Positions 8,921 through 16,578 of a stretch of 64,000 bases of DNA are shown piece by piece. Positions within the stretch are counted from its first letter, which is position 1, and the number at the start of each line of letters is the position of its first letter. The notes beneath the pieces were generated by a model. That model searched no databases. It was not told the origin of the DNA and worked only from the letters and a program-made list of their open reading frames with translations. Source of the stretch: Glutamicibacter sp. MNS18 (GTDB lineage Bacteria; Actinomycetota; Actinomycetes; Actinomycetales; Micrococcaceae); the NCBI RefSeq assembly GCF_026107515.2, contig NZ_JAPCHW010000001.1, forward strand, positions 62,001-126,000, written 5' to 3'. The position numbers and the translations under genes are program-made.

Positions 8921-8965
8921 AACGGATAAGGGATCCGGCCTTGTGGGCCGGATCCCTTATCCGTT
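8921..8965. terminator. Bidirectional hairpin terminator after the ECF operon
   Basis: Perfect 20-bp stem (8921-8940 with 8946-8965) and a 5-nt TTGTG loop, between the convergent ECF transporter and aminodeoxychorismate lyase genes. Confidence 0.85.
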
Positions 8966-8975
8966 TCGTGACCGG

Positions 8976-9851
8976 CTAGATGATGTTCTCGGCCAGTTCG
9001 CTCAGCTCGTCATGCAGTTGGGCATCGAAGCGCAATGGCTTGGCATCCAGTGAATTCACCGGGGTGAGCAGCCGGATCGAGGAGACCAGCCACAGCACAT
9101 CGGCCTGGTAGAGGTCCTCGGGCCGCAACGGGCCGTACCCCAGCTCCCAGCCGGCCTCCGCGGCAACGGCGAAGAGGGCCGCCTGGGTGGTGCCCGGCAG
9201 GATCCCGGTCTCCAGCAAGGGGGTAATCAGCCGTTTGGTGTCCCCATCGCGCTGGGCCATGAGCACAGTGGAGGTCGGGCCTTCCAGGATCGCCCCGTCC
9301 GAGGAAGTGAAGATGACATCGTGCGCCCCATGGGCGCGGGCATAACGCAAGGCGGCCATGTTCACCGCATAGGACAGGGTCTTGGCACCCATCAACAGCC
9401 ACGGGGCGCGTTCGGCGATTTTCGAATCGTAGCCGCGATCCAGCAGCAGGACGTCAACACCCGAATTCCGCTGGGCCTGGCCCAATGTCGGGGCCGGGGT
9501 CACCGTCACCCAGCACAGGGCCGGGTCCGAATCCGCATCGCCGCGGGCCGCAACCAGTTTAACCACGGCCTCCTCGGCTCCACCGGTGGCATCGAAGTCG
9601 GCGATCGCGGTGTCGATCGCGGCACGCCAGCGGTTCTCGTCCGGAATCTCCAACTCACACAACACGGCCGAGGACTGCAGCCGGGCCAGATGCGCGTCGA
9701 TCTTGCGCACGCTTTGCTGTTTGTAGAGCATCGATTCAAAGATCCCGTCCCCACGCGCGATGCCCTGGGCCGTAACGGGTAATTGAGGTGCGGTGATATC
9801 CGCCATTCGACCGGCCGGATAGGACGGGTCGAGGAAAACCAATGAGCTCAT
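8976..9851 (-). CDS. pabC: Aminodeoxychorismate lyase-like PLP enzyme (class IV aminotransferase)
   Basis: 291-residue fold-type IV PLP enzyme, likely converting 4-amino-4-deoxychorismate to p-aminobenzoate and pyruvate in folate synthesis. Seen: GDGIFESMLY near residue 35, the PLP lysine in GAKTLSYAVNMAALRYARAHGAHDVIF, and the late EGPTSTVL and LETGILPGTTQAAL motifs common to class IV aminotransferases. A branched-chain aminotransferase is the alternative. The PabB-type gene about 3 kb away favours the folate role. The frame extends upstream, but ATG 9851 matches family length. No SD is present; TAACCT ends 7 bases before the ATG (possible leaderless mRNA). Confidence 0.8.
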   Translation of the reverse strand: MSSLVFLDPSYPAGRMADITAPQLPVTAQGIARGDGIFESMLYKQQSVRKIDAHLARLQSSAVLCELEIPDENRWRAAIDTAIADFDATGGAEEAVVKLVAARGDADSDPALCWVTVTPAPTLGQAQRNSGVDVLLLDRGYDSKIAERAPWLLMGAKTLSYAVNMAALRYARAHGAHDVIFTSSDGAILEGPTSTVLMAQRDGDTKRLITPLLETGILPGTTQAALFAVAAEAGWELGYGPLRPEDLYQADVLWLVSSIRLLTPVNSLDAKPLRFDAQLHDELSELAENII

Positions 9852-9858
9852 AGGCACT

Positions 9859-9864
9859 AGGTTA
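9859..9864 (-). promoter_or_regulatory. -10 hexamer of pabC, leaderless candidate
   Basis: TAACCT on the minus strand ends 7 bases before the ATG at 9851, and no Shine-Dalgarno is present. No clear -35 is seen. Confidence 0.45.
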
Positions 9865-10011
9865 TCGAATTTGCGACCGATCCCTGATACCGGGGCACAA
9901 AGTAGTCGGTGATCTGCCCGGGGATTGGGTAGGCTGTGGGTAGGGAAACCTTCGGTTGACTGCACCAAAGTCGTCATCGTCGGGCACCAGCGAACGACAG
10001 GAGGCGACTGC

Positions 10012-11508
10012 ATGATCATTGGCGAGAACTTTTTGCGAGAGCTGGGACCGATCGTGTGGGCCAGCGCGGTGGCTCTGGATATCGTGGTCCGTGTCCTGAT
10101 GGTGGGTATTGTCCCGGGCAACCGGCGCCCGACTACCGCGATGGCCTGGCTGCTGGCGATCTTCTTTATCCCGCTGGTCGGGCTGACACTGTACCTGCTC
10201 TTCGCCAACCCGCGGCTGTCCCGGCGGCGGCTGGAAAAGCAACGCCGCGCCAACGAGGCCATCCTGGAAGCCACCGCCCATATGGAATCCCCGGTGGAGT
10301 TCCACAGCGACGAGGAATGGATCGAATCGGCAGCGGTGCTGAACCGCACGCTGGGGGCGATGCCGCTGGAAGGCGGCAACCACGTCGAGGTGATTTCCGA
10401 TTACCGGGCGTCATTGGATGCCATGCGCAAGGAAATCGACGCGGCACAGAAGTTCGTGCACATCCAGTTCTACATCATGGGCGATGACCCGGACTATGTG
10501 GGACCGGTCCTGGAATCCCTGGAAAACGCCTCCCGGCGCGGTGTGGTGGTCCGCCTGCTCTTCGACCACCTTGGTACCGCCCGGGTCAACGGGTACGGTG
10601 CGTTGAAGAAGCGCCTGGATGCCTCGGGGATCGAATGGAAACGGATGCTGCCGGTGGACCTCTTCCGTCGCCGGTGGCGCCGGCCGGACCTGCGCAACCA
10701 CCGCAAGATCCTGGTCGTGGACGGGCAGGTGGCGTTCACCGGAAGCCAGAACCTGATCGAGCCGGGGTACAAGCGGGCCAGTGCGCACAAAGTCGGTCGC
10801 GAATGGGTGGAACTGATGATCCGGGTGCGCGGGCCGCTGGTGCGTTCGCTGGACGTGGTCTTTGCCACCGATTGGTGGCAGGAAGCCGAAACCGAGGATG
10901 TCCTGCAGGATCTGACCGATGCCCCGTATCCCATGCAGATCAGGGATGTGCCCGGTGACATCGTGGCCCAGGTGGTTCCCAGCGGGCCGGGGTACGAGGA
11001 CGAGAACAACTTGCGGCTGTTCAATACGCTGATCTACTCGGCCTCCGAACGGTTGCAGATCACCAGCCCGTATTTTGTCCCCGACGACTCGCTGTTGTAC
11101 GCGATCACCACCGCCGCACAGCGCGGTATCGAGGTGGACCTGTTCGTCTGCGAAACCGGGGACCAGTTCCTGGTGCACCATGCGCAACAGTCCTACTACC
11201 AGACCCTGCTGGAAGCCGGGGTGCGGATCTACCGTTACCCGGCGCCCATGGTGCTGCACGCCAAGTGCTTCACCGTGGATGACGAAGTGGCCGTGGTGGG
11301 CTCCTCGAATATGGACATGCGGTCCTTCAGCCTGAACATGGAGATCTCGGTGATGCTGTTGGGCCAGGACATTGTCGACCAGGTCAACCAGGTGCAGGCA
11401 CACTACCGCAGCATTTCCCGGGAACTGACCCTGGCCCAATGGCAGAAGCGTCCCCGGTTGCAACGCTGGGTGGATAACGCCGCCCGGCTCACCGCGACCT
11501 TGCAGTAG
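10012..11508 (+). CDS. cls: Cardiolipin synthase
   Basis: 498-residue membrane enzyme joining phosphatidylglycerol-type lipids to make cardiolipin. An N-terminal PLDc_N membrane region (two helices, residues about 10-65; TTAMAWLLAIFFIPLVGLTLYLLF) precedes two phospholipase D catalytic halves. HKD motif 1 is H230-x-K232-x4-D237 and motif 2 is H416-x-K418-x4-D423, with GSSNMDMRS after the second. Both are intact. The frame is open to 9925, but AGGAGG at 9998-10004 sits 7 bases before ATG 10012, which also gives the usual family start. It is divergent from pabC. Confidence 0.93.
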   Translation: MIIGENFLRELGPIVWASAVALDIVVRVLMVGIVPGNRRPTTAMAWLLAIFFIPLVGLTLYLLFANPRLSRRRLEKQRRANEAILEATAHMESPVEFHSDEEWIESAAVLNRTLGAMPLEGGNHVEVISDYRASLDAMRKEIDAAQKFVHIQFYIMGDDPDYVGPVLESLENASRRGVVVRLLFDHLGTARVNGYGALKKRLDASGIEWKRMLPVDLFRRRWRRPDLRNHRKILVVDGQVAFTGSQNLIEPGYKRASAHKVGREWVELMIRVRGPLVRSLDVVFATDWWQEAETEDVLQDLTDAPYPMQIRDVPGDIVAQVVPSGPGYEDENNLRLFNTLIYSASERLQITSPYFVPDDSLLYAITTAAQRGIEVDLFVCETGDQFLVHHAQQSYYQTLLEAGVRIYRYPAPMVLHAKCFTVDDEVAVVGSSNMDMRSFSLNMEISVMLLGQDIVDQVNQVQAHYRSISRELTLAQWQKRPRLQRWVDNAARLTATLQ

Positions 11509-11523
11509 GCGCCGGCATCCGGT

Positions 11524-12675
11524 TCAGGGCCGCGGCGTTTGCTGTTCCGTGCCCTGAGCACCATCCGGGGCCTGCTCCCAGGCCGTGACGGCTACGGCGC
11601 CCCCATGGACGATATCCAGTGCGGCCGGTGCCTGTTGCCGTACCGCCCCCGGGTAGGGCGCAACGAGCATGCTGCCCACGCTGGTGTCCCCGGCGGCCGC
11701 CATGGCATTCCATCCCAGGTAGGCCACGGCATGCCCGCCCGCGGCCAGATTGACCCCTCCCGGTCCCGAATCCCGGGTCATGAAGGAACCGCCATGGACC
11801 AGCAGCACCTCCATCGCGTTACCGGTGGTGTCGTTGAAGACGACGTCCGGATAGGCCTGCAGTTCACAGCTGGTCTGCGAGGTGTTTTCCAATCCGATCG
11901 CCAGCGCCCGGTGGCCGGTCGCCGCTTCGGTCTGCCCCCAGCTGATCTCGACCTGCTCGCCCGTGCACCAGTTCACCCCGGCCTCCACGGTGGCATCGGA
12001 CACCTCGGGCCAGCCATAGGCCACGGGGCTCGGGACCGGCACCGGCTCCGGGGCGGTGGGTGGTGTCTGGGTTGCGGTGAGGCTGGCCTGCCGTGCCTGC
12101 ACCACCGTGGTGACCAGCAGCAACGAGACGAGCACCGAGACGAGGAGCACCGGCGCCATGGCGTCCGGAGCCCGATGCTGTCCGGCGCGCCGGGCCGTGA
12201 GAAGCCGCAGACCCAGACCCGGTATCCAGCCCCAGATGAAGGCCCAGTAGGCCGCGGTGCCGAGCATGGGTTGCAGGTCCTGGACGATCCAAGCGAGCCT
12301 GGCCGGTGGCCAATCGGCGATGACCAGGCCCAACCCGGCCAGGCCGGTGGCGGCCAGGGCCGCCACCGCCACGCAGATCCAGCTGGCGGCGAATCCCGGC
12401 CCGGCCCCGGTACGTGAGTGCACTGCATGCAGCAGCATGACCGCGAGCACCCCCACCGCCACGGCGCATAGTACAGCGGATAGCACCGGCCAGGGTTGGG
12501 CCATGGTCTGCAGCCGATGGCCCCAGGGGGAGGGGACCAGCAGGTCAACGAACTGGGTCGGCAGTTGCGCCGTGCGGGTCAGCAGCACATGGCCCAGGGT
12601 GCAAACCATCCAGACGGCGGTTGCCAGGGCGCCGGTCAACCACAGGTCCCGGCCGGTTTTCCCGATGCTTTTCAT
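11524..12675 (-). CDS. Membrane protein with C-terminal DUF4232 domain
   Basis: 383-residue protein. The N-terminal 195 residues hold five hydrophobic segments (ALATAVWMVCTLGHVLL, VLSAVLCAVAVGVLAVMLLHAV, SWICVAVAALAATGLAGLGLVIA, AYWAFIWGWIPGLGLRLL, PVLLVSVLVSLLLVTTVV). A proline-rich linker (about 205-220) follows, then an extracytoplasmic DUF4232 domain containing GHRALAIGLENTSQTSCELQAYPDV, with the typical cysteine pair (WCTGEQVEISW, TSCELQ). DUF4232 often occurs in secreted actinobacterial lipoproteins; fusion to a polytopic domain is less usual. The function is unknown. There is no SD; TAGACT ends 7 bases before the ATG. Confidence 0.75.
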   Translation of the reverse strand: MKSIGKTGRDLWLTGALATAVWMVCTLGHVLLTRTAQLPTQFVDLLVPSPWGHRLQTMAQPWPVLSAVLCAVAVGVLAVMLLHAVHSRTGAGPGFAASWICVAVAALAATGLAGLGLVIADWPPARLAWIVQDLQPMLGTAAYWAFIWGWIPGLGLRLLTARRAGQHRAPDAMAPVLLVSVLVSLLLVTTVVQARQASLTATQTPPTAPEPVPVPSPVAYGWPEVSDATVEAGVNWCTGEQVEISWGQTEAATGHRALAIGLENTSQTSCELQAYPDVVFNDTTGNAMEVLLVHGGSFMTRDSGPGGVNLAAGGHAVAYLGWNAMAAAGDTSVGSMLVAPYPGAVRQQAPAALDIVHGGAVAVTAWEQAPDGAQGTEQQTPRP

Positions 12676-12682
12676 GAGATGA

Positions 12683-12688
12683 AGTCTA
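12683..12688 (-). promoter_or_regulatory. -10 hexamer of the DUF4232 gene, leaderless candidate
   Basis: TAGACT on the minus strand, 7 bases before ATG 12675; no SD. The -35 is not recognisable. Confidence 0.5.
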
Positions 12689-12716
12689 GGTGGGAATCAG
12701 GCAGCTTCCGGCACGG

Positions 12717-14744
12717 CTAACGGTGCAACGGCACGGGGAAGGCCGAACCCAGGGCGCCAAGCACCCCCACCGACTTGGTACGCACCTCGTCCCACTCCTC
12801 CTGCGGATCGGAGTCGGCGGTGATCGCCCCACCCAATCCCAGACCCAGGCGCCAACGGCCGTCCGCCAGATGGTCGCAGACCAGGGTCCGGATCACCACC
12901 GCGAGGTCGGCACTGCCATCGGCCCCCAGATAGCCCACGGCCCCGGAGTACAGCCCGCGCGAGCGGCCCTCCTCCAGGTGATCGAGAATATTCATGGTGG
13001 ATAGTTTCGGGGCACCGGTCATCGACCCCGGGGGGAAGGTCTCCCGCAGGGCGGCCGCGGCCAGTGAACGGTCGCGTAATTGCGCGTCAATGGTCGAGAC
13101 CATCTGGTGCACGGTCGCGTAGGTCTCCACCGCGCACAACCGGGTGACCGCCAGAGAACCGGGCACCGCGTAATGCGAGAGGTCATTGCGCAGCAGATCC
13201 ACGATCATGATGTTCTCGGCCCGGTCCTTGGGATGCGTGGCCAGGTCGTGGCGCAGCGCCAGGTCGGTTTGTTCGTCAATACCCCGCGGCCGGGTGCCCT
13301 TGATCGGTTCGGCGCGCAGCTTGCCGGTGGGCGAGATGCTGACAAAACGTTCGGGAGAGATGCTGGCCACCTCCAATTGCCCGAGCCGCAGGTAGTGGGC
13401 GAAGGGTGCAGGGGAGGAGACACGCAACCGGCAATAGGCCTCAAAGGGTGAAAAGTTGTCGACCACCGCCTGCAGTTCCGTGGTCAGGCACACCTCGTAG
13501 GTGTTGCCTTCCCTGATCTGCTCCTTGGCCGCACGAACCTTTTGCCGGTACCCGGCCGCCGAATCGGGGCAGCTGAACACCGGGGCTTCCAAGTGAGCCG
13601 GTTTCCGCCGGGTGCCCAGCAGCTGGCGCACCCGGTGCTCCGTGGATTCCAGCAGTGATGCCGGGGCCTTCAGCACCAGGGTCCGCTGTTGGTGGTCGAT
13701 GACCAGCAGGGTATCGGGTTCGAAGAACCGGGCATCGGCCCGCACCGAACCGTCGGGCAGGTACGCGGCCAGGTCCCGGGCCCCGAGTTCCCGTTTGAGT
13801 TCGTACCCCAGGTAGCCGACCCATTGCGGCAACGGTGCAGGGTCCGCTGCTGGCGTCTCCTGCTGCTCCGTGGCCGGCCAGATCCCGCCGAGGGCGTCGA
13901 AGAACCCGGTGCCCAGGCGCAGGCTGCCCGCCCCGGAATCCAGCGTGGTCTGCTGGCCGATGGTGGTCAGCCGGGGTGAGGTGGACCGTTGGGCCAGGGC
14001 CAGTATGGTGTAGCGGTTTCGGCCCAGCGGATCTTCGAATCCGTGGCTGGTGGATTCGAGCAGCGCGGCATCACGGCATCCGGCCGAGAGCGCCTCGAAA
14101 AGCGAGGCAGCGCATTCGGGGGCCGGCAGCTGGACGGATTCGAGAACCCGATCGGTGCCCCCGCCCACGGGCAACCCCTGCCCGATAGCCGGGGGCAGGA
14201 ACCGCGCCAGGCGCCGGAACTGTTCCAGCGGGCTGTCCGGGCTCTCGGCGTCCAGCAACAGGTCGGCCGCCTCACGGGGGTGCTCGGTGTCCAGGTACTC
14301 TTGCTCCTGCTCGGCCCAGAGCTGCCAGTGCGGGATAAAGGTGTCGCCATCGCGGCCCAGGGCGCGGGTCTTGCGCAGTTCGTCGTCGGCATCGAGCCAG
14401 ATGCCCAAATCAATGTGGGGGCGCCCGGCGGCATGCAGGCTGCCCACGCCCTCGACGATGACGATCTCCCGTGGCGCCAGGCACCGTTGCCCGGTGCCCG
14501 GGGTGTTTGCGGCCCAATCCCAGGTGGTCCAGGTCGCCTGGTGTCCGGAGCGGAGGGTTTCCAGCAGCCCGGCCAGACGCCGACCGGTGGCGGCCAGCGA
14601 CTGCCAGCCCCGGTAGAGGTCCTCGACATGCAAGAGCGCAACCCGCGAGGAACCCAGAATCTGGGCCAGGGCGTTGGCCAGCGACGTCTTACCTGCTCCG
14701 GACCGCCCGTCCAGGGCGATGATGAGTGGTTTAACGGTTTCCAC
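12717..14744 (-). CDS. pabB: P-loop kinase-like domain fused to aminodeoxychorismate synthase component I
   Basis: About 675 residues. Residues 1-170 resemble uridine kinase/phosphoribulokinase-type P-loop NTPases: ALDGRSGAGKTSLANALA holds Walker A at 13-20, followed by HVEDLYRGW, IVIVEGVGSLHAAG and LGIWLDADDELRKTRALGRDGDTF. From about residue 215 comes an anthranilate synthase N-like region, then a chorismate-binding domain with AEPIKGTRPRG (Lys near 482), DRAENIMIVDLLRNDLS, TFPPGSMTGAPK and SGAVGYLG. The PIKGT lysine is typical of PabB; anthranilate synthases have PIAGT. The enzyme would make 4-amino-4-deoxychorismate for folate. GTG 14744 begins just before the kinase fold and overlaps ptpA by only 14 bases; GTG 14795 is the alternative (65-base overlap). 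The role of the kinase half is unknown. Confidence 0.85.
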   Translation of the reverse strand: METVKPLIIALDGRSGAGKTSLANALAQILGSSRVALLHVEDLYRGWQSLAATGRRLAGLLETLRSGHQATWTTWDWAANTPGTGQRCLAPREIVIVEGVGSLHAAGRPHIDLGIWLDADDELRKTRALGRDGDTFIPHWQLWAEQEQEYLDTEHPREAADLLLDAESPDSPLEQFRRLARFLPPAIGQGLPVGGGTDRVLESVQLPAPECAASLFEALSAGCRDAALLESTSHGFEDPLGRNRYTILALAQRSTSPRLTTIGQQTTLDSGAGSLRLGTGFFDALGGIWPATEQQETPAADPAPLPQWVGYLGYELKRELGARDLAAYLPDGSVRADARFFEPDTLLVIDHQQRTLVLKAPASLLESTEHRVRQLLGTRRKPAHLEAPVFSCPDSAAGYRQKVRAAKEQIREGNTYEVCLTTELQAVVDNFSPFEAYCRLRVSSPAPFAHYLRLGQLEVASISPERFVSISPTGKLRAEPIKGTRPRGIDEQTDLALRHDLATHPKDRAENIMIVDLLRNDLSHYAVPGSLAVTRLCAVETYATVHQMVSTIDAQLRDRSLAAAALRETFPPGSMTGAPKLSTMNILDHLEEGRSRGLYSGAVGYLGADGSADLAVVIRTLVCDHLADGRWRLGLGLGGAITADSDPQEEWDEVRTKSVGVLGALGSAFPVPLHR

Positions 14745-15240
14745 GAGAGGCGATATTGCTCCGTACGTATTCAACGAGGGCGGGTAGGCAGGCACCGATC
14801 AGTTTCCAGGTTTCGCGGAAGTCCCCGGCATCCCCGTACCAGGGGTCGTAGATCCCCTGCTGTTCATGGGGTTTGGCGGCGCTCACCGGATCGAAGGAAC
14901 GCAACATCCGCAGCTGGGGGCGCTTGTCCTGGTCGATTTGTGTCAGCTCCGGGATGAGGGCCTCGAAGTGATCGGTGTCCATGGCCAGCACCAGGTCCAT
15001 GGTGGCCATTTCCCCGGCGGTGATCTGGGTGGCGACATGCTCCTCGCCGGACAGGCCGTGGGCCCGCAGCAGCGCTTCGGCCCGTTGGTCGATGGGATTT
15101 CCGCTCTCGCCGTCACCGACGGCGCGGGATATGACCTGGACATCGGTGATCCCGGCATCCTCCAGGGCGTTCTTGAGCATGAATTCGGCCATTGGCGAGC
15201 GGCAAATGTTTCCCGTGCACACGGTCATAATCCGGAACAT
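14731..15240 (-). CDS. Low molecular weight protein-tyrosine phosphatase
   Basis: 169-residue cytoplasmic phosphatase. The P-loop C8-TGNIC-R14-S15 near the N-terminus is the CX5RS catalytic signature, and the general acid Asp is D132 in the DPWYGD motif. Family length is normal. Actinobacterial homologues include the Wzb/PtpA type acting on protein phosphotyrosine; the substrate here is unknown. There is no SD; TAGACT ends 6 bases before the ATG. The end overlaps the start of the kinase-PabB gene, so the two are probably co-transcribed. Confidence 0.9.
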   Translation of the reverse strand: MFRIMTVCTGNICRSPMAEFMLKNALEDAGITDVQVISRAVGDGESGNPIDQRAEALLRAHGLSGEEHVATQITAGEMATMDLVLAMDTDHFEALIPELTQIDQDKRPQLRMLRSFDPVSAAKPHEQQGIYDPWYGDAGDFRETWKLIGACLPALVEYVRSNIASRGNR

Positions 15241-15246
15241 GTCTTA

Positions 15247-15252
15247 AGTCTA
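15247..15252 (-). promoter_or_regulatory. -10 hexamer of the tyrosine phosphatase gene, leaderless candidate
   Basis: TAGACT on the minus strand, 6 bases before ATG 15240; no SD between. Confidence 0.5.
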
Positions 15253-15333
15253 GATTGAAACCTCGATCACATTCGAGGTCTACGCGCTGATCTGGGGCAA
15301 CGAATCGGCAACGATTATCTGCCGGTGGCCGGC

Positions 15334-15951
15334 CTAGCGTGCCAGGAGCAGCAGGACGGCGACAAATATGAACAGGGTCCCGAAGGTGATGTTCTGGATC
15401 CGCGCTCCCCGGGCCGTGGCGGCAAAGCGATGGAAACTTCGTGCGGTGGCGGCAAAGAAGAAGAACATCACCAGGATATCCACCACGACGATCGTGCCGA
15501 TGAACAGCAGGTACTGCGGCAGCTGCGGTTGGTCCGGTCGGACGAACTGCGGGGTCAGTGCCAGGAAGAAGACGATGGCCTTGGGGTTCAGCAGGTTCAC
15601 CAGAACGCCCTGGCGAACCATGCGCCATCGGCCGTTGGTGCGCTGCGCGCTCAGTTCACCGGGTTCCGGCCGGGCGGTCAGCATCCGGATACCCAGGTAC
15701 ACCAGGTAGGCGGCACCGGCGTAGCGGATGACTTCGAAGGTGGTGGGCGAATTGGTGACCAGCAGCCCGACACCTGCGGCGACGATTGCCACGTGGACGA
15801 GCAGGGCGATCTGCTGGCCGATGATTCCCCAGATGGAGCCGCGCCAGCCCATCCGGATCGAGTTGCTCATGGTGTTGATCGCGCCGGCTCCGGGGGTGAA
15901 GCTGATGACCACGGAGGCGCCGAGCAGCGAAAGCCAAAGGGGAAGGGTCAC
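15334..15951 (-). CDS. LysE family amino acid exporter
   Basis: 205-residue inner membrane protein with six hydrophobic segments. The LysE/RhtB pattern is clear: an early TPGAGAINTMSNSIRMGWRGSIWGIIGQQIALLVH, then AAYLVYLGIRML, and a central FRQGVLVNLLNPKAIVFFLALTPQF-like block. It probably exports an amino acid or related metabolite; the substrate cannot be read from the sequence. The start is GTG with no SD; TAGGCT ends 6 bases upstream. Confidence 0.88.
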   Translation of the reverse strand: MTLPLWLSLLGASVVISFTPGAGAINTMSNSIRMGWRGSIWGIIGQQIALLVHVAIVAAGVGLLVTNSPTTFEVIRYAGAAYLVYLGIRMLTARPEPGELSAQRTNGRWRMVRQGVLVNLLNPKAIVFFLALTPQFVRPDQPQLPQYLLFIGTIVVVDILVMFFFFAATARSFHRFAATARGARIQNITFGTLFIFVAVLLLLAR

Positions 15952-15957
15952 CGCAAC

Positions 15958-15963
15958 AGCCTA
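15958..15963 (-). promoter_or_regulatory. -10 hexamer of the LysE gene, leaderless candidate
   Basis: TAGGCT on the minus strand, 6 bases before the GTG at 15951. Confidence 0.45.
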
Positions 15964-15992
15964 GTCCAGTCCTGACGGCGCCCGCGATTCGG

Positions 15993-16463
15993 CTAGTGCT
16001 TCTGTGACTCGTTTGCTTCACGTGCGGCATCCACCCCGGAAATGGCCTGGCTCATGAATTCGCCCAGGAACTCGATCTGCTCCGGGGTATACCGGGAAAT
16101 GAGCTTGAGCATTTGTTCGCCCAGCGGCATGAACATGGCCCGTCCGTCGCTGCGTGCCCGATCGGTCAAGGTGATGCACACCACGCGCCGGTCCTTGTCC
16201 GTGCGCTGTCGTTGGATGTAGCCCAGCCGCTGAAGCCGGTCGAGCAGGGCCGTGGTGGCCGGGGCGCTGAGCTGCAATGCCCGGGACAGATCCCCCGGGG
16301 TCGGTGCCGAGCCTTCCCGCTCAAAGCCCAGGATGACGGCCAGCGCATTCATGTCGGTGCGATGTGTGCCATGCAGCGTACCGGTGGATTCCACGTAACG
16401 GTCCGAGGCCTGGGCGAAGCGCTGCAGCAGGTGGACCAGTTCAAGGGACGGGCTTGATTCCAT
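15993..16463 (-). CDS. MarR family transcriptional regulator
   Basis: 156-residue winged-helix regulator. N-terminal dimerisation helices lead into the HTH (PTPGDLSRALQLSAPATTALLDRLQRLGYIQR) and the MarR wing motif TDKDRRVVCITLTDRAR. It is divergent from an MMPL exporter gene, with a 21-bp palindrome between them, so it probably represses that exporter and itself. No SD; TAGGAT ends 7 bases before the ATG. Confidence 0.9.
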   Translation of the reverse strand: MESSPSLELVHLLQRFAQASDRYVESTGTLHGTHRTDMNALAVILGFEREGSAPTPGDLSRALQLSAPATTALLDRLQRLGYIQRQRTDKDRRVVCITLTDRARSDGRAMFMPLGEQMLKLISRYTPEQIEFLGEFMSQAISGVDAAREANESQKH

Positions 16464-16470
16464 AGCTGCA

Positions 16471-16476
16471 ATCCTA
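16471..16476 (-). promoter_or_regulatory. -10 hexamer of the marR gene, leaderless candidate
   Basis: TAGGAT on the minus strand, 7 bases before ATG 16463, and 12 bases from the palindrome at 16489. Confidence 0.5.
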
Positions 16477-16488
16477 TTCGTCGGTGAT

Positions 16489-16509
16489 ATAGTTCGATGA
16501 TGGAACTAT
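16489..16509. promoter_or_regulatory. Candidate MarR operator
   Basis: ATAGTTC-N7-GAACTAT, a perfect 7-bp inverted repeat in the divergent promoter region. It overlaps a possible rightward -10 (TATAGT, 16488-16493) and would sit near position -15 to -35 of the leftward transcript. Confidence 0.7.
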
Positions 16510-16578
16510 TTTTACCGTTGGGTCATTCGGGCCGGAACCATTTCTGCCGCCGACCGGCCCCCACCAAGAAGGAACCCC

